A stretch of 64,000 nucleotides of DNA, from the NCBI RefSeq assembly GCF_004193775.1, contig NC_041021.1, positions 22,970,632-23,034,631 on the forward strand, read 5' to 3'. How positions within the stretch are numbered: position 1 is the first letter of the stretch; the number at the start of each line of letters is the position of its first letter. A program made the position numbers and the translations under genes. Origin of the DNA: Glycine soja (taxonomy: Eukaryota > Streptophyta > Magnoliopsida > Fabales > Fabaceae). Positions 11,730-22,763 of this stretch are shown here, in pieces. Under the pieces are notes generated by a model. The model did no database searches. It worked only from the letters and a program-made list of their open reading frames with translations, and was not told where the DNA came from.

Positions 11730-13651
11730 TGTCGCAACCTACCCTTCGGCGGGAGGGCGAACGCGTGACTCGCGGGTGCGTGTTCCAAGAAAGGAGTACG
11801 TGAGGAGTCACCACCAACGTTTATTTGAGGAAAACGTCGGAAAAACCGGAAAAGACATGGTCTATGAACTTTGAGTGAAAGGTTTGGGAGTTGTATTTAC
11901 GCACGGGGAAGGTATTAGCACCCCACGCGTCCGTCACAAGAGACGACAACCTTCAATTAAATGTGCCAACATGACTTCAATTTTTATGTTCCCTTTTACG
12001 TCTTTATTTCTTTTTGTACTTTTTATATTTTTTATCTTTTTGCGGTCGACGAGGGGGTTTCCCTTGCTCCTACGTATTCCTTAATTGCGATAAGGAAATC
12101 AGACCTACGTAGTTCTTTTTTAAGGGTGAATCAAATGATTCTTTTTACTTGGAAGGTGATCATTTTAAGGCGTTGGACCTTAAAAATGATCCTTTTTACT
12201 TGGTAAGAAAAACTGATATAATAAACTTTCAAATCCTTTTTTAGTGATTTTTGTGGACGAGCTTGACTTGGCGGGTTGATTTTAGCCTTAGTTTCACTTT
12301 AGTTATTAGGCAATTCAATTAAGAACGAGAAATCCCAAAGAGAAAGCGTCCGATTGATTTTTCGCTTTATTTTACTAAAAGGTATTTTTTAATTATTATA
12401 TTATTATTCTACCTCTTTTTTGATTCCCAACGTGGTTACGGCACGACCGAACGGTCGGAATTCATTTTAACAGAAATTAACGAATATTACAAATCAAATG
12501 ATCGGTGGAAATTTATTTTATTTTTTGATTAGGCGAGAGATGACTTAAATAAATGACTGAAGCACGTCAAAAGGGGGTACGGAAAGTAAATGAAACGAGA
12601 ATAAATGTACACAAAACAAATGTGGACCACCACGGGTACATAGAATGAATTGAAAAGCTCGATTTGGAAACTTACCCGTTGAAGAACGAAAAACGGATGA
12701 AGAACGGTGAATAACGGAGGAAAACCTTCACGGATTTGCTTACGGAAACATCTCGGAAGCGTTACAGAAGCACCTCAGCTTGGATTTTATTCATGGAAAC
12801 AATTTTTTTCCACCCAAAACAGCTGAAATACATCACCAGGGGGATCCAGCACCCTTAGAACAGCTCCCTTGAGCCTATTATAGAAAAAAGGGGGAGGAGG
12901 TTGCCGCCCAGCTCGCCGAGCTGGGTTGCTTCCTCCAGAAGCAATCCAGCTTCAAAAAATCATTCTGAAAGGCCTAATTCAAAATTTCAAAATTGCTATT
13001 TGCATCCCCCCAATTTTGATAAGTTCACCCCCTTCTTTCGTATTTTACGGAAAAGTTACGGAAGCCTTAGGAAGCATATAGGACTTGATTTTCTTCTTTT
13101 TTTTCTCTTCCCTCTCACCCGTATTAAGTGAAATATGCTTATTTAGGGTTATGGGAATTTTACAGAAGCATTACGGGTGTCCCGGAAGCCTCGGAATCCC
13201 ATTTTTTAACAAGACGGGGGAGGTGATTGCCACCTAGCTCGCCCAGGCGAGTGTGGTTGCTTCCACCTTAAGCAAAAAATTGCCCAGAAACCTCTAGAAG
13301 GGCCCAGATACGAAAATTACTATTTGCACCCCCCATTTTACTAAATACACCCCCTTTGCTTTTTTTTTGTGATTCTTTTTTCGTAAAGTTACGGAAACTT
13401 ATGAATTTCGTAACGATACTTGTTTTATTTCCGTAATGTTACGGAACCTTGCGGATTACATAATCATCCCCTTTTTGACTTACGGAATGTTACGGAACCT
13501 CACGAATCGTGCAACGATGCTTCCTTTTAAGTTCCGGCATGTCACGGAACTTCACGAATTGCCTAACAATGGGTGCCAAGTACCTCAAAATGGTCAAATG
13601 AAAGTTGCATGCCACCAAGAAAAGGTCCCCGGACGAAATTAGGGTATGACA
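11730..13651 (-). mobile_element. Ogre-like 5' LTR (1922 bp)
   Basis: On the minus strand it starts TGTCATACCCTAATTTCG at 13651 and ends GGTTGCGACA at 11730, directly before the PBS. Inside are the paired CCTACGTAG motifs (about 12070-12115) and a TATA-like run near 12876-12890. The base 5' flank (13652-13656, ACATG) is the expected target duplication; its partner lies outside the window. It inserted into the LTR A element to the right. Confidence 0.88.
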
Positions 13652-13768
13652 ACATGTGTGGGGATACATGGAGAAAAATGAAGAAACAACAATAGAAGAG
13701 AAGGTAAAGCAAAAAATTAATGAAGGTTTAAGGAGCACCTACTTGAAGCTCTTGTGCTTTGATTACCA
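13652..13768 (-). mobile_element. Internal leader and putative PBS of LTR A element
   Basis: Two bases after the LTR A end, the minus strand reads TGGTAATCAAAGC (13768-13756). This is close to the initiator-Met primer site TGGTATCAGAGC and is placed where a PBS should be. About 105 bases of leader follow before the Ogre insertion cuts the element. The rest of the element would lie left of the Ogre copy, outside the window. Confidence 0.55.
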
Positions 13769-13770
13769 CT

Positions 13771-14678
13771 TGATGGAAGCTTGCTTGTGGGGCTTCTATG
13801 GATGCTGGATCTTTGAGCTTCAATGAGGTCCTTTAATGGTGATTTTCCACCATGGAGATGCAGCGGAAGACAAAGGAGAAGAGGAGAGAGGAGGCGCCAT
13901 CCACTAGGGAATAAGCCATGGAAGAAGGAGCTTCACCACCAAGATAAGCCTTGGATAAGAAGCTTGGAGAGGATGCTTCAATGGAGGAAAAGAAAGAGGG
14001 AGAGAAAGAGAGAGGGGGAAGCACGAAATTGAAGGAAGAAAAAGGGAGAGAAGTTGAACTTTGAGTTGTGTCTCACAAGACTCTCATTCATCAAAGTTAC
14101 AACAAGTGTTACACATACTTCTATTTATAGACTAGGTAGCTTCCTTGAGAAGCTTTCTTGAGAAAACTTCCTTGAGAAGCTTCTTTGAGAAAACTTCCTT
14201 GAGAAGCTAGAGCTTAGCTACACACACCCCTCTCATAACTAAGCTCACCTCCTTGAGAAACTTCCTTAAGAAGATTCCTAAATAAGCTAGAGCTTAGCTA
14301 CACATACCTCTCTAATAGCTAAGTTCACCTCCTTGAGATGAGAAGCTAGAGCTTAGCTACACACCACCAATAATAGCTAAGCTCACCCCCATGACAAAAT
14401 ACATGAAAATACAACAAAAAAATCCCTACTACAAAGACTACTCAAAATGGCTCGAAATACAAGGCTAAAACCCTATACTACTAGAATGGCCAAAATACAA
14501 GGCCCAAACGAAGGAAAAACCTATTCTAATATTTACAAAGATAAGCGGGCTCATACTTAGCCCATGGGTTCAAAATCTACCCTAAGACTCATGAGAACCC
14601 TAGGGCCTTGCCTTGGATCTCTGGCCCAATCTACTTGGAGTCTTCTATCCAATTCCCTTGCGGGGTAGGATTGCATAA
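13771..14678 (-). mobile_element. LTR family A, 5' LTR (908 bp)
   Basis: On the minus strand it runs from ATGCAATCCTACCCCGCAAG at about 14676 to CTTCCATCA at 13771. It matches the copies at 57462-58320 and 60640-61612. TATA-like CTATAAATAG lies at about 14132-14123 (minus). Between 14205 and 14385 are three tandem units, each an inverted repeat of GAGCTTAGCTA. The right border abuts a truncated LTR B. Confidence 0.75.
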
Positions 14679-15876
14679 AAAATGAAGAGTCACATCTGTT
14701 GATGTGTAATCGATTACACCTTAATGGTAATCGATTACCAGTAACTGTTTTCGAAAAATACATTTCCAAAAGTTACAATTCTTCAAGTGACTTATTTCTG
14801 AAGATTCTTTCAAAAGTCACAACTTTTCTAAGTGACTAGTTTTAAAAGAAATTGCCAAGAGTCACAAACTTTGACTTGAGTCATCAAGAAATTATAAATA
14901 TGTTACCATGGCATGAATTTGAAGAACAATCAAGAAATCTATCCTTCAATCTTCTCTCTCAACATCATTCAACTCTTTCAACAATTTTTTTCTGATTCAT
15001 CTTCTCTTCATCTTTCTAAAAGTTTTTGTTCAAAAGTTTTTCTTTCAAGAAAAGTTCTTTGATAAAAAACTTGTGCTATTCATCTTTTTCATTCTCTTCT
15101 CCCTTTGCTAAAAAGAATTCAACAAGGACTAATCGCCTGAATTCTTTTTGTGTCTCTCTTCTCCCTTTTCCAAAAGAACAAAGGACTAACCACCTGAATT
15201 CTTTTGTGTCTCCCTTCTCCCTTTTCAAAGAATTCAAAAAGACACAGTCTGAGAATTCTTTTGATTCTTCCCTTTCCCTTAAACAAAAGATTTCAAAGGA
15301 CTAACCGCCTGAGATATCTTTTGTTTCCCCTTCACAAAGTTTCAAAGGACTAACCGCCTGAGAACTTTGTCTTAACACATTGGAGGGTACATCCTTTGTG
15401 GTACAAGTAGAGGGTATATCTACTTGGGTTGTTGTAACTGAGAACAAGAGAGGGTACATCTCTTGTGGACCAGTTTAAGTGGAGGGTACATCCACTTGGT
15501 TGTTCAAAGAGAACAAGGGAGAGTACATCCCTTGTGGATCTTTGCTTGTAAAGGTTTTTACAAGGTTGAAAAGAAATCTCAAGGACCGCAGGTTGCTTGG
15601 GGACTGGATGTAGGCACGGGTTGTTGCCGAACCAGTATAAAATTCTTGTGTTTGTCTTCTTCTTCCCTACACTCTTTAATTTCTGCTGTGCACTTTAATT
15701 ATCGCTTTTACTTTTGGTTAAGTTTCTATTTTTGTTCTTTACTTTCTTAACATTATAGTAAAAGCCTAATTGAATCTAGTAACATTAAGAAGGATAGATT
15801 TTTTAATTAGTAAAGGTTCATTAATAATTAATTCAACCCCCTTTTCTTAATTACTCCGAGGCCACTTGATCCAACA
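14679..15876 (+). mobile_element. LTR family B2, 5'-truncated
   Basis: It matches the 3' three quarters of the complete copy at 48037-49670: AATCGATT palindromes (about 14707-14742), repeated GACTAACCGCCTGA phrases (15186-15360), GAGGGTACATC repeats (15383-15530), then GTAGGCACGGGTTGTTGCC and CCACTTGATCCAACA at the end. The 5' part was lost where the LTR A element abuts. It interrupts the Cassandra element to the right. Confidence 0.75.
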
Positions 15877-16118
15877 CCATGACCAATTGGATGTCGTGGT
15901 TGAGTGGGTGATCTCCAACCAAGATCAGCAGTAGTTATTTGGTGAGAAGATATTGAAAGTCCAGCAAGTGGCTGACAAGGAAAGTCCAGTAGGGGGTTGG
16001 CCAGAAAATTCTAGCAAGGGTGTTGGCAGTTACAAAAATCCTGTAGTTGGCTGGTCCAATATGTTGTTGTATTAGAGTGGATGTAGCCTGCAATGCCTAT
16101 AATTGTGATCTTCTTGGC
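15877..16118 (-). mobile_element. Cassandra TRIM internal region (partial)
   Basis: Short non-coding internal domain lying minus-strand-downstream of the Cassandra PBS. It is cut at 15876 by LTR B2, so the second Cassandra LTR is not present here. TRIMs have no coding capacity and none is seen. Confidence 0.55.
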
Positions 16119-16131
16119 GGCTCTAATGCTA
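16119..16131 (-). promoter_or_regulatory. Decayed Cassandra primer binding site (tRNA-Met type)
   Basis: The minus strand reads TAGCATTAGAGCC immediately after the LTR. It differs from TGGTATCAGAGCC at three of 13 positions, all transitions. Confidence 0.65.
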
Positions 16132-16525
16132 TGACACTTCACTCAACTATTTATTGGTTAAAATCCTCTACTAGTCAGAATCCTTCATAGGTAGCCCTTT
16201 TCGAGACCTCGACAATCTACTTCGACTGCTTTAAGGATCAATGATTGTCCCCACAAAACAATACAATATTTTTTAGTGCGCTTTATCCTCACTCATACGC
16301 TTTCGGGAAAAAGTTTCAGAAGGTCACCCATCCCAGAACTACTCCAAGCCAAGCATGCTTAACTATGGAGTTCTTAAGTGATAGGCTACCAAAAAGTAGA
16401 TGCATCTTGTTAGTATTAGTAGTACCAATTAATTCCTTTAAGTCATTCTCAACTATACAATCCCATACCTCCTACATAGCCTCTGGATCATTCTCATTCA
16501 TGTGTGATTCACTCAGGGTATTACA
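16132..16525 (-). mobile_element. Cassandra TRIM LTR with 5S rRNA-like domain
   Basis: A 394-bp LTR, minus strand TGTAATACCCTGAG at 16525 to AAGTGTCA at 16132, followed directly by the PBS. The segment at 16390-16320 reads as 5S rRNA sense sequence: an A-box-like AGTTAAGCATGC (16364-16353) and a C-box-like CTGGGATGGGTGACC (16336-16322). Cassandra elements are known to carry such a 5S-derived pol III promoter in the LTR, on the sense strand, as here. This is not a 5S gene: both ends of the 5S sequence diverge into Cassandra sequence. Confidence 0.88.
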
Positions 16526-17545
16526 TAACCCAAGGTTGGGGTGAACCAGTATAAAAATCCATGTGTTAATCTTCTTTTCCCTTCCTTTTACATTTTGCTA
16601 TTTTGTTTTCTCATATAATGCATCTGCATTAGATCTTTCTACGCTCAAAATGAGAAATATCAAAATGCATACATAAGAAGATTTTCATAACAAGCTTATT
16701 TGTTTTCTAAAATGGAATTTTTGAAACATGATATTTATAATCATGTTATGTTTTAAAAATATTAGAATGCAAGCCCTATTTTGCTCGCACTCTCCTCTTT
16801 TTCATCTAAGGTTCTTCATCAAGATTGTATATCTCTATCTCTGCAACCTTTCACGACTTTGGGCAACTCTGTTTCAGGTATCTTTCCATGACTTGGTCTC
16901 AGGTATTGTGTTGCTGAGGTAGTAGATTTTGAATGTAGCAAACAATGCCCCAATGAGAGGGGCTAGCGCTAGCTAGATAGGGTTGTGTTGCTGAGCTTGT
17001 AGATTTTGTGCATGTTTATAGCTTGCTTTCTAGGGATTGATTTATTTGGGGTTTCTGGGGTATGTATATTCGAATCCGGGACCCAACTTTTGCAAGCTTG
17101 ATTTAGTATAATAAGAAGCACGGATATAAATATCTTGATGCCTACTATTGATATATAGCATTGACCATACATGAAACTAGCTAAAGAGAATGGAAACTAT
17201 TGATAATAGTACACTCCATAGATAGTCATGCTGTGTAAACCACTACTACAAGAAAGCACTTTAAATTATAGTATTAGCTAGTAATTTCTATGATTGTGTT
17301 GATCATGGTCGCCCTCACATAACTGACAGGTGCCCTCACTTTTATTGTGAATTTTCTGCTGCCACATTAAAGGTTGCCAATGTTCTGCCATCACATGTAT
17401 GATTTTCTCCGCCAATTTTGCCACCAATTCCTTGACATGGGTTGGCAGCCAGTTTCGGACCCTTTGATGGACACTGAATTGACAACAGCAGCTCCACCCA
17501 CATTGGTGATCAAAACTAGGTTGAATTATCAGTGGCCATTGATTG
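16526..17545. other. LTR B scrap and unassigned AT-rich sequence
   Basis: 16534-16620 matches the GAACCAGTATAAA and pyrimidine-rich part of LTR B2. From 16621 on I recognise nothing firm. A phrase TTGTGTTGCTGAG...TAGATTTTG occurs twice (about 16908 and 16983). CACTACTACAAGAAAGC at 17241-17257 resembles a CACTA-type terminus, but no partner end was found. Confidence 0.4.
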
Positions 17546-20006
17546 TGAACCTTATTACCTTATTTGAAGTAGTTAACCATATGAAGCTTGCTTGTGAACC
17601 TCATTACCGTATTTGAAGCTTTATTCACACAACAAACATTGCTCACACAAAATTTCTTGAATTATATATGCAGAAATTGCCTCAATTCTTGCTTATTCGC
17701 TGTCACAAGCTAGTTAGCCTCTTCATAAGGTACTCACCTACACAAGTTTTGGAATGTTAAGTTATTTAGTTGTTCATAGTGTTGTTTGATTTATTAAATG
17801 GATGTTCATATTTTTTTCCTTCCTGTATATAGCAACCTAACTTGAATTTGAAGTAGGCATTGCTACCTTGTAACTAAGAATAATATTGAGCAATGATCTG
17901 ACTAGAACCATATGAAGCTTGATTGTGAACCTCATTACCTTATTTGAAGCTTTATTCACACAACATACACTGCTCACACAAAATTTCTTGAATTATGTAT
18001 GCAGAAATTTCTTGAATTCTGGCTTATTAGGTGTCACAAGCCAGCTGGGCTCTTCATAGGCGATACTCCACACAAGTTTTGGCATGTTAAGTTATTTGGT
18101 TGGTGCATAGCGTTATTTCATTTATTAAGTGGAAGTTCATATAATTTTTTTTTCCATCGTGTTTCTAGCAACCTAACTTGAATTTGAAGTAGGCATTGCT
18201 ATCTTGAAACTAAGAATAATATTGACCAATGATCTGACTAGAACCATATGAAGCTTGATTGGGAACCTCATTACCTTATTTGAAGCTTTATTCACAACAC
18301 GTACACTGCTCACACAAAATTTCCTTAATTATATATGCAGAAATTTCTTCAATTTTGGCTTATTAGCTATCACATGCTAGCTGGCCTTTTCATAAGGAGG
18401 ACTCACCTAAACAAGTTGTGAAACGTTATGTTATTCGGTTTGTGCATAGTGTTATTTCATTTATTAAGTGGATGTTCATTTTTTTTTTCCTTCGTGTTTA
18501 TAGCAACTTAACTTGAATTTGAAGTAGGCATTGCTATCTTGAAACTAAGAATAGTATTTAGAAATGATCTGACTAGAACCATATGAAGCTTGATTGTGAA
18601 CCTCTTTACCTTATTTGAAGCTTTATTCACACAACATACACTGCCCATACAAAATTTCATCAATTATATAAGCTGAAATTTCTTGAATTCTGGCTTATTA
18701 ACTGTCACAATCTAGCTGGTCTCTTCATAAGGTACTCACCTACACAAGTTTTGACATTTGAAGTTATTTGGTTTGTGCATAGTGTTATTTCATTTATTAA
18801 GTGGATGTTCATATTTTTTCTCCTTTGTGTTTATGGCAAGCTAACTTGAATTTGAAGTAGGCATTGCTATCTTGAAACAAAGAATAATATTGAGCAATGA
18901 TCTGACTAGAACCATATGAAGCTTGATTGTGAACCTCATTACCTTATTTGAAGTTTTATTCACACACCATACACTGCTCACACAAAATTTCTTGAATTAT
19001 ATAAGCAGAAATTGCTTCAATTCTGGCATATTAGCTGTCGCAAGCTAGCTGGTCTTTTCATAAGAGTACTCACCTACACAACTTTTGGAATGTTAAGTTA
19101 TCTGGTTTGTGCATTGTCTTATTTCATTTATTAAGTGGATGTTCATATTTTTTTTTCATTCGTGTTTATGGCAACGACCTAACTCTAATTTGAAGTAGGC
19201 ATTGCTATCTTGAAACTAAGAATAATATTGGGCAATGATCTGACTAGAACCATATGAAGCTTGATTGTGAAACTCATTACCTTATTTGAAGCCTTATTCA
19301 CATAACGTACACTGCTCACAGAATATTTGGTGAATTATATTTGCAGAAATTTCTTCAATTCTGGCTTATTAGCTGTCACAAGCTTGCTGGCCTTTTCATA
19401 AGGAGTACTCACCTACACAAGTTTTGGAATGTTAAGTTATTTTGTTTGTGCATAGTGTTATTTCATTTATTAAGTTATATTCATTATTTTCCTTCGTGTT
19501 TATAGCAACCTAACTTGAATTTGAAGTAGGCATTGCTATCTTGAAACTAAGAATAATATTGAGCAATGATCTGACTAGAACCATATGATGCTTGATTGTG
19601 AACCTCATTACCTTATTTGAAGCCTTATTCGCACAACGTACACTGCTCACAGAAAATTGCTTGAATTATATTTGCAGAAATTTCTTCAATTCTTGCTTAT
19701 TAGCTGTCACAAGCTAGTTGACCTTTTCATAATGTGTACTCACCTACACAAGTTTTGGAATGTTAAGTTAGTTGGTTTGTGCATTGTGTTATTTCATTTA
19801 TTAATTGGATGTTCATATTTTTTTCCTCTGTGTTTATAGCATCCTAACTTGAATTTGAAGTAAGCATTGCTCTCTTGAAACTAAGAATAGTATTTAGAAA
19901 TGATCTGACTAGAACCATATGAAGCTTGATTGTGAACCTCATTACCTTATTTGAAGCCTTATTCACACGATGTACATTGCTCTAACAAAATTTCTTGAAT
20001 TATATT
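17546..20006 (+). repeat. 334-bp tandem repeat array, block 1
   Basis: Direct repeats marked by ACCATATGAAGCTTGATTG, which occurs at 17578, 17909, 18245, 18580, 18913, 19251, 19582 and 19916. Spacings are 331, 336, 335, 333, 338, 331 and 334. A partial unit starts the block (from 17546). Each unit holds TTCTGGCTTATTAGCTGTCA, then CATAAGGTACTCACCTACAC, a T-run, and CTTGAATTTGAAGTAGGCAT. The period is far from the soybean centromeric repeats of about 92 bp that I know of. The block ends at an LTR insertion. Confidence 0.93.
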
Positions 20007-20039
20007 TGTTGGACAAGTGATCTCAGAAATTTTAAGAAG

Positions 20040-20072
20040 CGGGGGGGGGGGGGGGGCGGGGGGGGGGGGGGT
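20040..20072. repeat. Homopolymer G-run
   Basis: About 33 bases of G with a single C. It is an expansion of the short C-run near the LTR B 3' end (compare 46923-46934). The length may be a sequencing or assembly artefact. Confidence 0.8.
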
Positions 20073-21110
20073 TGAATTATGATTTTGTTGACTATTCCTA
20101 ATTGAAATTTTCCCTTTCTTAATTATTCCCTAGATTCAGTTATTTCTTTGTTAACAAGTTACTGAAATAATAAATGAAGGAAAATAACTTAAGGAAATGT
20201 AAAGACAACAGAAAGTAAAAAAGATAAGGGAAGAGAGAATGCGAAACCGTATTTATACTGGTTCGCCACAACCCGCTTGAGATTTCCACTATCCTTGTAA
20301 AATCCTTTACAAGCAATGAACCACAAAGGAATCCCCTCGTTTGTGTCCAGTGATAACAACCAAGAAGTTGTACCCACTTCTTGCAATGAACCCAAAAGAC
20401 GTTGGTCTTTTGTGTCCAGTGATCAACCAAGAAGCAAATCCTGCTTCTTGCAATGAACCCAAGGAACGTTGGTCCCTTTTGTTCAGTGTTCAACCAAGAA
20501 GACCTTCTCTTGAAAAACAGTCACCAAGAGTAGGTCTCTTGAAAAGCTTTTTGTAAGAATGGAGGAGGAGAGGAAAATAAGCAAGTGTTGAACAAAAACT
20601 CTTAGAAAGATGTTTAGAATGAATGAATGAAATAAGTTATAAAATTCATGCCATGGTCACATATTTATAGCCATTTGATGGCTCTTGAATAAACCATGTT
20701 TAAAGTTGTGACTCTTGGCAATTTCTTCAAAACTAGTCACTTTAAAAGTTGTGACTCTTGGAAAATTCTTCAAAAACCAATCACTTTTAAAAATTATGAC
20801 TCTTAGCAATTTAATTTTCAAAACCAGCCACTGGTAATTGATTACCATTATAGTGTAATCGATTACACATCAACAATTGTGACTCTTCATGTTTAGATTT
20901 GAAAACCAACGTTTAGAAACACTAGTAATCGATTACAAATGTTGTGTAATCGATTACACAAGTTTGAAAATGTTTTATCACAAGTTGTGACTCTTAAAAT
21001 TTGAATTTCAACGTTCAAAAACATTGGTAATCGATTACATGCCCATGGTAATCGATTACTACTTTGTAAATCAGTTATAAAACTATTTTGGGCTTCTGGT
21101 AATCGATTAC

Positions 21111-22522
21111 TGTTAGTCGATGAATACGACTAACTTTTGTGTATAAAACCTGTGTAAATTGTATTAAACTCCTCCAATTTATGGTTATTTTGTAGTGTTG
21201 TAATTACTTTTTGTTAAAGATAGGTAATAAATACTTAAGACTCCCATTTTGTGTGTTTGATAACCATTTCCTCTCAATTTCAGGTTAATTAGGCAAGTTT
21301 GTGAAGTGATGATTTTCATCCACTCGTTAAGTCAATCTTCTGGCTTAGCGAGCCATCCGTTGAGCGCAACATTCCTCGGCTGAGCGCGAGGAAAAATCTA
21401 GAAGAAGGATGAGTTGTGCATTTGCGTTGAGCAAAGGGTCATCCCGCTAAGCGCACCGCTTCAGTCCATCCACTGAGCGAGAAAAGCACTCGCTAAGCCG
21501 AAATCCACTAATGCACGCTGAGCGGTCCATAGTCGTGCTAAGCATGCTAGCACAAACAAAGCCACCTATTTAAGCCTGAAATCAGATTTTGGGGAGGAGT
21601 TTGGGCAATTCTCGAAGCTTTTGCATGTTTAGAGATTTCTAGAGAGAGAAAGGTCCAACTTCCAGAGAGTTTTGAGATCTTTTGCTGTGAGAAGACTGGC
21701 AGAGAACTGAGCGAGAAGAGGAAGCCATTCTGAGAGCATGAGATGAGTCTGTGAGTGATTGTGAGGTTTTAGAGGTGGAGGAGACATCCCCACTACTTGT
21801 ATTTCTTCAATCCTTCATTTTTCTCGTCTCTTTGTTGTAAAGGAAGCTTCCCAGATATGGAGAGCTAAATCCTCTGTTGGTTCTTCCTTGTAGGTACTTG
21901 ATGTAAATACTTGTATATCTATTTAATGATGTTTTATGTGTTCTCTATGCTATCAGTATGTCATTTCAATGTACTTTTGCCTTGATCACGTAGATGCATG
22001 CTTTGTTAGGATCATTCAATAGTGGAACAGGTCTGATTCTTAAAACTTGATAGGACAGGGCTAGTTTATCGTATTATCACGAGGGATCGGGGTATGGTAA
22101 CCTAGTTGTTTGTATGTTTGTCTTAATGCGGTTTTGGTCGAGTTTAGTCCAACAAGAGGAATCTGAGGAAGATGCTTGATCAGGATTAGGCTAGATTATC
22201 ATGAGGAATCAGGATTTAGCATTTCAGGAGACACCATAGAACACATGAGCATTGTTAGGTAGACAATATCCTTTTAACATCAGGCACCTAATAGGAAGAC
22301 CAACGTGTTGTCTACTTGTCTTTACACATCATTACTCACGTGATCTTCCTTTTAATAGTTATTTTACATACCTGTGCATAGTTGACACATCTCTTTTCAT
22401 ACTAGACACCTATTCACTGAATATAGCTTTACAATGTAACACAAGTTCCCTGAGAGTTCCATACTTGGTTCTTACCATTTTATACTAGTTGCGCGATCCG
22501 GTGCACTTGCCGGGTTCGAACA
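21111..22522 (+). mobile_element. Solo LTR family C (Athila-like), TSD ATTAC/ATAAC
   Basis: It begins TGTTAGTCGATGAATACG and ends CGGGTTCGAACA (1412 bp). The flanks ATTAC (21106-21110) and ATAAC (22523-22527) differ at one base, and rejoining them restores the LTR B palindrome GTAATCGATTACCAGAG. It contains clustered CTTAGCGAG / GAGCGC phrases (21325-21550). Orientation follows the second copy at 25192-28841, which has a polypurine tract. Confidence 0.85.
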
Positions 22523-22763
22523 ATAACCAGAGAGTAAAAAATCTGGTAAAATATTTTTCTTTGAAAAATTCATTTGGACAAATTGTGCTATTCAATCTAT
22601 TCTTTGAAAAATTATTTTTATACTTATCTTGATGTTTCTCTTAAGGTTCTTGCATATCTTGAGTCTTCTCTTGAATCTTCACCTGAATTTTCTTGATTTC
22701 TTTAATCTTGTTTAAAAAAATCTTTGGTATCATCAAAATAATCTTGGAAGCTTTGCTTATATA

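Larger units (their letters stand above)
20007..22763 (-). mobile_element. LTR family B2 insertion in the array, TSD ATATT
   Basis: It reads TGTTGGACAAGTGATCTC at the left and GGAAGCTTTGCTTATATA at the right, the minus-strand form of family B. ATATT flanks it at 20002-20006 and 22764-22768. A second LTR (21111-22522) is nested within, leaving about 1.34 kb of LTR B. A G-run of roughly 30 bases (20040-20072) lies where other copies have a short C-run. The Sirevirus-like TTTATACTGGTTCG (about 20251) and palindromes AATCGATT (20820-21110) are present. Confidence 0.85.

Noticed and set aside
11875..12206. Small plus-strand frames in the Ogre LTR
   Set aside because: They lie inside a well-delimited LTR on the opposite strand and are not kept in the other LTR copies.
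16320..16390. A 5S rRNA gene
   Set aside because: Only the internal part resembles 5S rRNA; it lies inside a Cassandra LTR with both ends diverged.
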